Origin: Phytoactinopolyspora endophytica
GTDB lineage: Bacteria > Actinomycetota > Actinomycetes > Jiangellales > Jiangellaceae
Assembly (NCBI RefSeq): GCF_004138495.1
Contig: NZ_ML142852.1
Location: 206,595 to 212,583 of the forward strand
DNA: 5,989 nucleotides
Direction: 5' to 3'
Part shown: piece after piece, positions 1 to 5,204 of the stretch
How the letters are laid out: every line of letters begins with the position of its first letter
Position numbering within the stretch: the first letter of the stretch is position 1
Program-made: the position numbers and the translations under genes
Notes under the pieces: generated by a model
The model's database searches: none
Told to the model about the DNA's origin: nothing
The model's input: only the letters and a program-made list of their open reading frames with translations

Positions 1-16
1 GTCGCGCGGCGATGAG

Positions 17-1063
17 ATGACGGGGCAGAGTATGTCTGTGGCACATCGTGATCTTCGGCTGCTCCCCAAGGCACACCTCCACCTGCATTTCACCGGCTCG
101 ATGCGGCACTCGACTCTGGTCGAGCTGGCTGACCGGCACGGTATCCGGCTGCCCGACGCGCTGCGAGATCAGTGGCCGCCCCAGCTCTCCGCCGCGGATG
201 AGAAGGGCTGGTTCCGGTTCCAGCGGCTCTACGATCTCGCGCGCTCGGTGCTGCGCACCGAGGCCGACGTCCGGCGGCTACTGCTCGAATCCGCCCAGGA
301 CGACGCCACAGAGGGCTCGAGATGGCTCGAGATCCAGGTCGATCCGTCGGGATACGGCGCTCTGTTCGGTGGCATCACGGCCTTCACCGACCTGGTGCTG
401 GACGCGGCCCGGTCAGCATCCGAGGCGACGGGCGTCGGGATCGCGGTCGTGATCGCCGCCAACCGGACCCGGCATCCGCTCGATGCCCGGACGCTCGCCC
501 GGCTCGCACGTCAGTACGCGGGCAGGGGGGTGGTCGGATTCGGCCTCTCCAACGACGAGCGGCGCGGCTTCACCGAGGAGTTCGCGCCGGCCTTCAAGAT
601 CGCCGCTCGCGCTGGACTACTCTCGGTGCCGCATGGAGGCGAACTACGTGGACCGGACCACATCCGTACCTGCCTCGATGCCCTCGGCGCCGCTCGGCTG
701 GGGCACGGCATCCGGGTCGCGGAGGATCCTGCCCTGCTGGACCGCGTCGTCGAGCAGAACGTGACCTTGGAGGTGTGCCCGGCCTCGAACATCTCCCTGG
801 GCGTCTACCAGCACCAGTCCGAGGTGCCGCTGCGGAAGGTATTCGATGCGGGCGCTCTGCTCGCCCTCGGCGCGGATGACCCGCTGCTCTTCGGCTCGCG
901 TCTACTCGACCAGTACCAGGCGGCCAGGGACGTCCACGGGTTCAGCGATGTCGAGCTCGCCGCGCTGGCGCGCTCATCCATCGAGAGCACCGCCGCGCCG
1001 TCCGACGTCCGCAAGCAGCTTCTGGAGGACGTCGGGACCTGGCTGGCTCAACCGGCGATGTGA
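17..1063 (+). CDS. Adenosine/adenine deaminase family metallohydrolase
   Basis: Probable zinc hydrolase that deaminates adenosine (or a related purine) to inosine plus ammonia in cytoplasmic purine salvage. The 348-residue length fits the family. The ordered family motifs are all present. The N-terminal metal motif reads HLHLHFTG (H22 and H24 as zinc ligands). HGGE at 206-209 supplies a zinc His and the catalytic Glu209. GHG holds H230. CPASN at 254-258 matches the family CPxSN block, and ADDP at 286-289 supplies Asp287 and Asp288. The HFTG variant in place of the usual HLDG/HLEG is, from memory, typical of an actinobacterial subgroup, so the exact substrate is uncertain and I give no symbol. 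The start at 17 sits in an ATGA overlap with a possible upstream reading frame that stops at 18-20. An ATG at 32 is an alternative, and neither has a good ribosome binding site. The 3' end overlaps the convergent PIG-L gene by 16 bp. Confidence 0.88.
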   Translation: MTGQSMSVAHRDLRLLPKAHLHLHFTGSMRHSTLVELADRHGIRLPDALRDQWPPQLSAADEKGWFRFQRLYDLARSVLRTEADVRRLLLESAQDDATEGSRWLEIQVDPSGYGALFGGITAFTDLVLDAARSASEATGVGIAVVIAANRTRHPLDARTLARLARQYAGRGVVGFGLSNDERRGFTEEFAPAFKIAARAGLLSVPHGGELRGPDHIRTCLDALGAARLGHGIRVAEDPALLDRVVEQNVTLEVCPASNISLGVYQHQSEVPLRKVFDAGALLALGADDPLLFGSRLLDQYQAARDVHGFSDVELAALARSSIESTAAPSDVRKQLLEDVGTWLAQPAM

Positions 1064-2145
1064 CACCGACGGTGTCCACCACCGGGCTGCTCATCGCGAT
1101 GTTCTCTACTCCCTGGCATGCGATCAGGTCGTTCAACGGAGGCAGGTCCGCTCATGCACCCGCCGGGGCCACGATGGCTGCCGGCTCCCCCGAGGAGGTC
1201 GAGAACGCCGGGTGCTCCGGAGCGCAGGTACCACTCGAAGCCGTACGCGTCGTCGAACGCAGCATGGCTAAGGTCGTCCGGCTTGATCTGACTGGAGTGG
1301 GCGCCGATAGCGGCCCGTTTGACGTCCAGTTCCTCCCCAGTGGCGGTGACTTTGAGCTCGACCTGATCCGCGGGTATCCCGTACGGAAGCGCAGTCGCAC
1401 GGGCGGCGGCATGGATCAGGTGCGGCCGGGCGTCGTGGAGATGGTCCCGGTCGACGGTGGTCTCGTATGACGTGACGCCAGTCAGCCGGGCCGTCAGGGC
1501 GCCGATCCGGTTCACCGCGACATGGTCCGGGTGTCCGTAGATGCCGGATGTGTCGTCGTGAACGATCGCGTCCGCGCTCTCCTGCTCGACAACCTTGGCC
1601 ACGCCACTGGCGAGCGTGCTGGGGTCCGCCGCTGCCAACGCGGCCGGATGAACGTTGTCCGCGGCACCCGGAAGGCCGGAATCCCGTTTGCCCAGGAGGA
1701 CGAGGCGGGAGACACCCAGCAGCTCCGATGCCCGCTCCAGCTCGGCGGTCCGGCGCCGGGCGAGCGTCTCGCCGGGAGCCAGCGGGGCGAGCGACGCCCC
1801 GAGGTCACCAAGGGTCGCCGTCACGAGCACCACGCGTGCGCCGCGATCCGCCAGGCGTCGCACGGTGACTCCGGTGAAGATCGCTTCATCGTCGGGGTGA
1901 GCGTGCATCACCACCACGGTCCGGCCGCGAAGCGAACCCGCCCCGTTAGAGCGGTCACCCAGGTAGGCGTTGCCGGCATTGAACGACGATGCCGGCGAGG
2001 AACCGGCCAGAGCCGGGTCGTCGAACGAGAACTGCTGAATCATCAAGGCCTGCTGAAAGAGACTGGGGCCCGACAGGGCCCGGGTTGGTCGGGACTCGAA
2101 CTCGAGGGGAGTCAGCGACAACAACAGCAGGACGGCACAGAGCAC
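1048..2145 (-). CDS. PIG-L/LmbE family zinc deacetylase, probably exported or membrane-anchored
   Basis: Member of the LmbE/PIG-L superfamily (MshB, Mca, GlcNAc-PI deacetylase), which removes N-acetyl groups from sugar-linked substrates using zinc. With the GTG start at 2145 the protein has 365 residues. The first metal motif AHPDDE is at about 82-87 (H83 and D86 zinc ligands, D85 general base). The second, GHPDH, is at 204-208 (H208 third ligand). Residues 2-13 are strongly hydrophobic (LCAVLLLLSLTP), suggesting a signal peptide or anchor, although a basic N-region is missing with this start. Third-position GC is high from about 2145 onward and poor before it, so I place the start here. ATG 2043 and GTG 2220 are alternatives, and none has a clear ribosome binding site. 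The last 44 residues look like translated non-coding DNA. The true substrate cannot be told from sequence. Confidence 0.8.
   Translation of the reverse strand: MLCAVLLLLSLTPLEFESRPTRALSGPSLFQQALMIQQFSFDDPALAGSSPASSFNAGNAYLGDRSNGAGSLRGRTVVVMHAHPDDEAIFTGVTVRRLADRGARVVLVTATLGDLGASLAPLAPGETLARRRTAELERASELLGVSRLVLLGKRDSGLPGAADNVHPAALAAADPSTLASGVAKVVEQESADAIVHDDTSGIYGHPDHVAVNRIGALTARLTGVTSYETTVDRDHLHDARPHLIHAAARATALPYGIPADQVELKVTATGEELDVKRAAIGAHSSQIKPDDLSHAAFDDAYGFEWYLRSGAPGVLDLLGGAGSHRGPGGCMSGPASVERPDRMPGSREHRDEQPGGGHRRCHIAG
1062..1076. terminator. Short perfect inverted repeat between convergent gene ends
   Basis: GACACC-GAC-GGTGTC is a perfect 6-bp stem with a 3-nt loop, starting at the stop codon of the deaminase gene. 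Its place between convergent genes suggests a weak bidirectional terminator. There is no T-run on either side, so the role is inferred from position only. If the long PIG-L reading frame is correct, the repeat lies within its last codons. Confidence 0.3.
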
Positions 2146-2180
2146 GCCGGAATGGCGACATGGATGCTCTGCGTCTCGAT

Positions 2181-2207
2181 CACGGCGCCTATACTGCCAT
2201 AGCCGTG
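2181..2207 (-). terminator. Imperfect hairpin after murB
   Basis: CACGGC at 2181-2186 pairs with GCCGTG at 2202-2207, with an inner TAT/ATA pairing and a 3-nt bulge. It lies about 50 nt after the murB stop and just upstream of the PIG-L start, so it could end murB transcription or sit in the PIG-L control region. There is no T-run. Confidence 0.3.
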
Positions 2208-2257
2208 CCCAAGACGCCACGTTGTACGCGGCACACGTGAGATTGTCGGCGTCGCCG

Positions 2258-3379
2258 TCACAGAGAACAGCCGACGAGCACCGGCTCGTTGACCAGATCC
2301 ACGCCGAACACGTCGTGTACGCCGTCGCGGACGTGGCGAGCAAGGGCCAGCAGCTCAGATGTGGACCCACCGCCCCGGTTGGTCAGCGCGAGCGTGTGCT
2401 TGGTCGACAGTGACACGCAGGCGCCGGCCCGTACGCCTCCTGAGCCTGGGCCCCGCCCCGACTCGTTCTGCGGTTCGGATGCCGCTGGGTAGCCACGCCC
2501 GAAGCCCGATCGTTCGATGAGCCACGCGGCGCTCATCTTCACGCGTCCGTCCGGCTGCGGCCAGCGCGGTGCATCCTCCGGCAGCCGCCCGGCGGCATCA
2601 GCGCTCAGAACGGGGTTGGTGAAGAACGAGCCAGCGCTCCACGTGTCGTGGTCCTCCGGATCGAGCACCATTCCCTTGCCTCGTCGCAGGTCAAGTACGG
2701 CGGCCCGGACGTCGCTGAGCGGTGCCCGTTCACCGCGTTCGACACCGAGCCTCCGAGCGAGCTCGGCATACAAGACCGGAGCCCCCAAGCCACCCTGCCG
2801 CAGCTGGTAGCTGACGGACAGTATGAGGTAGCGATCGGATCCCTTGAAGCGGCTGTTCCGGTATTCGAAGCCACATTCCGCATTGGCGAAGGTGCGGACG
2901 CGTTGTTCGACACGGTCATAGGTCCGGACTGTCCAGATCGTCTGAGCGACCTCTTGGCCGTATGCCCCGACATTCTGCATCGGCGTCGCCCCGACCGCCC
3001 CGGGTATGCCGGACAGCGCCTCGATGCCGACCCACTCCTGCCCGACGGCGCGCGCCACCAGCTCATCCCAAGGCTCGCCCGCGGCAGCGGTGACCAGGAT
3101 CCCCCCGCATGCCGCGATGTCGTCCGACTCGCACGAGGCGGACACGTCGACCTCGACCCCACGGGTCGCAATCCGGACGACGGTGCCGTCGAACCCTTCG
3201 TCGGCGACGACCAGGTTGGAACCTCCACCGACCACCAGCACCGGCTCGCCACGCGCGTCGCACTCCCGCACGACGTCGATCAGCTCGCCCTCGGTCTCAG
3301 CCTCCACGAGGTGCTTGGCCGGCCCGCCGAGGCGCAGCGTCGTGAGATCGGCGAGCGAGACGTCCGCCGGCTCCTTCAT
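2258..3379 (-). CDS. murB: UDP-N-acetylmuramate dehydrogenase MurB
   Basis: FAD-dependent reductase that converts UDP-GlcNAc-enolpyruvate to UDP-MurNAc with NADPH, the second committed step of peptidoglycan precursor synthesis in the cytoplasm. It has 373 residues. The FAD-binding domain shows GGGSNLVVAD at 51-60 and GIPGAVGATPMQNVGAYGQE at 124-143. The substrate domain has EYRNSRFK (R174), the catalytic serine in AGSFFTNPV (S251), the STKHTLALTNRG block at 325-336, and the C-terminal catalytic Glu365 in NEPVLVG. All key residues are present. Two insertions look lineage-specific: a Ser/Asp-rich stretch at about 80-92 and a Gly/Ser/Arg-rich stretch at about 299-318. The start overlaps the stop of the upstream hydratase gene as ATGA (3376-3379) and has no ribosome binding site of its own, which points to translational coupling. 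Confidence 0.96.
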   Translation of the reverse strand: MKEPADVSLADLTTLRLGGPAKHLVEAETEGELIDVVRECDARGEPVLVVGGGSNLVVADEGFDGTVVRIATRGVEVDVSASCESDDIAACGGILVTAAAGEPWDELVARAVGQEWVGIEALSGIPGAVGATPMQNVGAYGQEVAQTIWTVRTYDRVEQRVRTFANAECGFEYRNSRFKGSDRYLILSVSYQLRQGGLGAPVLYAELARRLGVERGERAPLSDVRAAVLDLRRGKGMVLDPEDHDTWSAGSFFTNPVLSADAAGRLPEDAPRWPQPDGRVKMSAAWLIERSGFGRGYPAASEPQNESGRGPGSGGVRAGACVSLSTKHTLALTNRGGGSTSELLALARHVRDGVHDVFGVDLVNEPVLVGCSL

Positions 3380-3792
3380 CGCTGCGGTGGGCGGGCCAGC
3401 GCCCGCGCCTGGGTCAGCACCTTCTGTTCGTCGACCTTGACCGCGAGCTCGACCGCAACCAGACCATCAGGACGCACATCCGTCACCGTGGCCGCCACGT
3501 GCACGGCTACGCCGTGATCGTCGTCGGGAACGACGACCGGGCGTGAGAAGCGCACGCTGTACTCGACCACAGCGGCGGGGTCACCGACCCAATCGGTCAG
3601 CAGCCGTCCGGCCAGCGCCATGGTGAGCATGCCGTGCGCCAGCACGCCGGGGAGACCGACGGACTTGGCGACCCGGTCGTTCCAATGGATGGGGTTGAAA
3701 TCACCCGAGGCACCGGCGTAACGGACCAGATTCTCGCGCGTGATCAGGTACTCCTGATCCGCGACGACCTGCCCGACCGCGAGATCAGACAT
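3376..3792 (-). CDS. MaoC-like (R)-hydratase, HadB-type catalytic subunit
   Basis: Hot-dog-fold 3-hydroxyacyl dehydratase subunit of 138 residues. It carries the complete hydratase-2 motif, GDFNPIH, with Asp31 and His36 as the expected catalytic dyad, followed by GLPGVLAHGM at about 46-55. By analogy with mycobacterial HadAB it should pair with the protein encoded just upstream and dehydrate 3-hydroxyacyl-ACP during FAS-II type chain elongation; use on acyl-CoA cannot be excluded. Its start overlaps the upstream gene by 8 bp. It is preceded by GAGGAG (3800-3805 on the complement), 7 nt before the ATG. Its stop overlaps the murB start by 4 bp, so the three genes form one operon. Confidence 0.9.
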   Translation of the reverse strand: MSDLAVGQVVADQEYLITRENLVRYAGASGDFNPIHWNDRVAKSVGLPGVLAHGMLTMALAGRLLTDWVGDPAAVVEYSVRFSRPVVVPDDDHGVAVHVAATVTDVRPDGLVAVELAVKVDEQKVLTQARALARPPQR

Positions 3793-4234
3793 CGCCGTTC
3801 TCCTCAGGCCGGATCAACAGCGTGGCCTGCGCCGTGCACACGTGCTCGCTTTCAGCAGCACGGACGTCGTTCCGGATGGTGAGGAGGTCGTTGCCGGCCA
3901 CCTGTCTGATCGCATCGAGCGTCGTCGTGGTCTCCAGCCGGTCGCCCACGATCAACGGCCTGCTGTAAGTGAATCGCTGATCCACGTGCACCACACGCGC
4001 GAACTCGATGCCCAGATCCTCCATAAGGATGTCGAAGCCACGCATCACCGGGATCATCACGAATGTCGGCGGAGCGACCACTTCGTCATGACTGTGCTGA
4101 CGCGCCGCCTCGACGTCGACGTACACAGGGTTCATGTCACCGATCGCCTCGGCGAACTCACGTACTTTCTCGCGGCTCACTTCATAAGGCTGTGGCGGGT
4201 ACACACGCCCGACGGCGGAAGCATCGATGGCCAT
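3785..4234 (-). CDS. FAS1-like dehydratase / MaoC N-terminal family, HadA-type partner subunit
   Basis: Hot-dog-fold protein of 149 residues resembling HadA of the mycobacterial (3R)-hydroxyacyl-ACP dehydratase. The region equivalent to the hydratase-2 motif reads GDMNPVY at 32-38, so the catalytic His is replaced by Tyr38. This fits a non-catalytic partner that helps bind the acyl chain while the HadB-type neighbour supplies the active site. It follows rpmG directly, as in mycobacteria. The ATG at 4234 has no ribosome binding site, but a TANNNT hexamer lies 6 nt before it, which suggests a leaderless transcript. It is the first gene of the hadA-hadB-murB operon. I leave the symbol empty because hadA is established for mycolic-acid makers and this host may not be one. 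Confidence 0.88.
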   Translation of the reverse strand: MAIDASAVGRVYPPQPYEVSREKVREFAEAIGDMNPVYVDVEAARQHSHDEVVAPPTFVMIPVMRGFDILMEDLGIEFARVVHVDQRFTYSRPLIVGDRLETTTTLDAIRQVAGNDLLTIRNDVRAAESEHVCTAQATLLIRPEENGDV

Positions 4235-4240
4235 GATTCG

Positions 4241-4246
4241 ACGTTA
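4241..4246 (-). promoter_or_regulatory. Candidate leaderless -10 element of the dehydratase-murB operon
   Basis: On the - strand the hexamer is TAACGT, a TANNNT match ending 6 nt before the ATG. This is the spacing expected when transcription starts at the A of the start codon. No convincing -35 hexamer is visible 16-18 nt upstream. The absence of a ribosome binding site supports leaderless expression. Confidence 0.45.
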
Positions 4247-4264
4247 CCGGCGTGCCACACCGGT
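4246..4264. promoter_or_regulatory. 19-bp near-perfect palindrome, candidate operator
   Basis: The - strand reads ACCGGTGTG-G-CACGCCGGT. Eight of nine half-site positions are complementary, with one mismatch pair. It fills the spacer just upstream of the candidate -10 of the dehydratase-murB operon, a typical repressor position. It could also fold as an RNA hairpin (with one G·U pair) about 44 nt after the rpmG stop and act as its terminator, but no T-run follows. Confidence 0.45.
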
Positions 4265-4307
4265 CGCCGACCCGGGCTGAGGTGCTCGGTGGCGAGTGGA
4301 CGACACG

Positions 4308-4478
4308 TCAGCGCGTCTCGCGGTGTGGGGTGTGAGTGCGGCAGCGCGGGCAGTACTTCTTGAACTCGAGCCGGTCGGGGTCGTTACGCCGGTTCTTCTT
4401 CGTGATGTAGTTGCGCTCCTTGCACTCCGTGCATGCCATGGTGATCTTGGGACGGATGTCAGCGCTCTTGGCGGCCAC
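4308..4478 (-). CDS. rpmG: 50S ribosomal protein L33
   Basis: Small ribosomal protein of the 50S subunit, 56 residues with the GTG start at 4478. It keeps two CxxC pairs, C16/C19 and C43/C46, so it is the zinc-binding form rather than the cysteine-free paralogue that actinobacteria often induce under zinc limitation. The core [13 protein letters not shown] and [10 protein letters not shown] blocks are standard. The GTG start is chosen because AGGAGAGG (4484-4491 on the complement) lies 5 nt upstream. The longer reading frame to 4577 has no family similarity before this point. It is placed between tRNA-Met and the HadA-type gene as in other actinomycetes. Confidence 0.95.
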   Translation of the reverse strand: MAAKSADIRPKITMACTECKERNYITKKNRRNDPDRLEFKKYCPRCRTHTPHRETR

Positions 4479-4483
4479 GGGTG

Positions 4484-4491
4484 CCTCTCCT
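4484..4491 (-). promoter_or_regulatory. Ribosome binding site of rpmG
   Basis: On the - strand AGGAGAGG lies 5 nt before the GTG at 4478. It decides the start of rpmG against the upstream in-frame ATG at 4577. Confidence 0.75.
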
Positions 4492-4506
4492 GGATACGGG
4501 GCTACG

Positions 4507-4546
4507 AACCTAGTTAGGGTAGCCGACTTCGCCCCAAGTTCCCCAA
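4507..4546 (-). promoter_or_regulatory. Candidate tandem promoter of rpmG
   Basis: The - strand carries two TTGGGG hexamers (4541-4546 and 4532-4537) and two TANNNT hexamers, TACCCT (4516-4521) and TAGGTT (4507-4512). Each -35/-10 pair has the same 19-nt spacer, and the two pairs are shifted by 9 bp. The spacing is longer than ideal, so this is a suggestion from pattern only. It lies 16-68 nt before the rpmG ribosome binding site and start. Confidence 0.35.
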
Positions 4547-4642
4547 TCGACGTGGGTAGGCGGCGACGTCGGCTCACGTGCAGAGCGCTCGTATGACCAC
4601 CGGACGGGTGGCGCCGGCGATGGTCGGGCAGACGCTCGTGCG

Positions 4643-4716
4643 TAGCGGGGGCGGGACTCGAACCCGCGACACAACGATTATGAGCCGTTTGCTCTAACCA
4701 CCTGAGCTACCCCGCC
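4643..4716 (-). tRNA. tRNA-Met (CAT), elongator type
   Basis: A full cloverleaf of 74 nt is visible on the - strand. The acceptor is GGCGGGG with CCCCGCT and the D-arm is GCTC/GAGC. The anticodon stem-loop is AACGG-CTCATAA-TCGTT, and the T-arm is GCGGG-TTCGAGT-CCCGC. The discriminator is A and no CCA is encoded. The elongator-type D-arm and the anticodon stem without three consecutive G-C pairs argue against initiator tRNA. G-C pairs at positions 4-69 and 5-68 in the G4/G5 orientation argue against the lysidine-modified tRNA-Ile(CAT). The first acceptor pair is G·U. It is expected to be co-transcribed with the tRNA-Thr gene 31 nt upstream. Confidence 0.95.
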
Positions 4717-4747
4717 GAGGAACCCCTGCCATGGGCATGGATTCTAG

Positions 4748-4820
4748 AGCCCCAATACGGAATCGAACCGTAGACCTTCTCCTTACCATGGAGACGCTCT
4801 GCCGACTGAGCTATTGGGGC
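4748..4820 (-). tRNA. tRNA-Thr (GGT)
   Basis: A complete 73-nt cloverleaf lies on the - strand. The acceptor is GCCCCAA with TTGGGGC and the D-arm is GCTC/GAGC. The anticodon stem-loop is TCTCC-ATGGTAA-GGAGA, giving anticodon GGT, which reads ACC and ACU. The T-arm is TACGG-TTCGATT-CCGTA. The discriminator is T, and no CCA is encoded. It is first in the leftward tRNA-Thr/tRNA-Met unit. Confidence 0.96.
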
Positions 4821-4834
4821 GGGCGCGCCAAATG

Positions 4835-4840
4835 AGAGTA
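4835..4840 (-). promoter_or_regulatory. Candidate -10 element of the tRNA-Thr/tRNA-Met unit
   Basis: The - strand hexamer TACTCT lies 14 nt before the 5' end of mature tRNA-Thr, leaving a leader of about 7 nt, which is normal for a tRNA promoter. No good -35 hexamer is found at 16-18 nt. Confidence 0.35.
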
Positions 4841-5105
4841 CACAACCGAACCGTGTCCGCGCGAATCCGTTCGCAGATCCAGCGCGCGAGGTGGCCGTAC
4901 GACGAACATCCGCGTCGGCACCTCTTCCCCGCACACTGTGAACCATGACGTGGTGAAAGCATGCCCCGGAACGCCTACGGCCAGTTCACCAGCGCATCTG
5001 CCGACTCGGCAAGCACGTTGCGGACCACCCATATGTGACCTTCATCATACGACCCGATCTTCCACATCGTCGATTGCCGAGCAGTACCTGCAGGGACCGA
5101 AGAAG

Positions 5106-5137
5106 AGACCAAACACGGGCATACGCAGACCAAACAC
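5106..5137. repeat. Direct repeat of 11 bp, two copies 21 bp apart
   Basis: AGACCAAACAC occurs at 5106-5116 and again, identical, at 5127-5137. The start-to-start distance of 21 bp equals two turns of the helix, so both copies face the same side. The second copy ends about 30 bp before the TANNNT hexamer at 5167 and about 68 bp before the lipoprotein start, an activator-like position. Confidence 0.6.
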
Positions 5138-5166
5138 CAGCTAACTTATGCAGGCTGATCTATACC

Positions 5167-5172
5167 TACGAT
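5167..5172 (+). promoter_or_regulatory. Candidate -10 element of the lipoprotein gene
   Basis: TACGAT fits TANNNT and lies 32 nt before the ATG at 5205, leaving room for a leader with the ribosome binding site. The region 16-17 nt upstream (around 5144-5150, ACTTATG) does not match a -35 consensus, which would fit a promoter that needs an activator. TATACC at 5161-5166 is a rival hexamer. Confidence 0.3.
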
Positions 5173-5193
5173 GGTACGTTGCCGTGGGCACAA

Positions 5194-5200
5194 AAGGAGG
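5194..5200 (+). promoter_or_regulatory. Ribosome binding site of the lipoprotein gene
   Basis: AAGGAGG is a near-perfect match to the 16S rRNA tail. It lies 4 nt before the ATG at 5205 and decides that start over the in-frame ATG at 5148. Confidence 0.8.
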
Positions 5201-5204
5201 AACT

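Larger units (their letters stand above)
4821..5204. other. Divergent intergenic region between the tRNA unit and the lipoprotein gene
   Basis: These 384 bp hold no convincing gene; short open frames on both strands lack ribosome binding sites and recognisable protein features. The visible signals are the tRNA -10 candidate at the left edge, a 13-bp palindrome TGCCGA-C-TCGGCA at 4999-5011, an 11-bp direct repeat at 5106-5137, and the lipoprotein promoter area and ribosome binding site at the right edge. The stretch is less GC-rich toward 5100-5200, as expected for a promoter region. Confidence 0.6.

Noticed and set aside
1..20. End of an upstream gene overlapping the deaminase start
   Set aside because: A frame stopping at 18-20 would give an ATGA overlap, but fewer than seven codons are visible and nothing can be said about the product.
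1522..2202. Long + strand open frame of 226 codons opposite the PIG-L gene
   Set aside because: The - strand carries both zinc motifs of the PIG-L family; the opposite frame is low-complexity Arg/Gly/Gln-rich and has no support.
2146..2370. N-terminal extension of the PIG-L frame up to an ATG at 2370
   Set aside because: It would overlap the 3' end of murB by more than 100 bp, and the codons before 2145 lack the high third-position GC of the gene.
2648..3517. Long + strand open frame of 289 codons opposite murB
   Set aside because: It is a shadow of murB in high-GC DNA; the - strand frame has all MurB motifs and the + strand protein has none that I recognise.
4479..4577. Longer L33 starting at ATG 4577
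   Set aside because: L33 is about 55 residues long; the extension covers the ribosome binding site and promoter candidates and has no family similarity.
4938..5144. Small + strand open frame of 68 codons in the divergent spacer
   Set aside because: No ribosome binding site, Pro/Ser/Thr-rich composition typical of translated non-coding DNA, and it contains the direct repeat.
5148..5204. Upstream start of the lipoprotein at ATG 5148
   Set aside because: The added 19 residues would spoil the signal peptide, and AAGGAGG sits immediately before ATG 5205.
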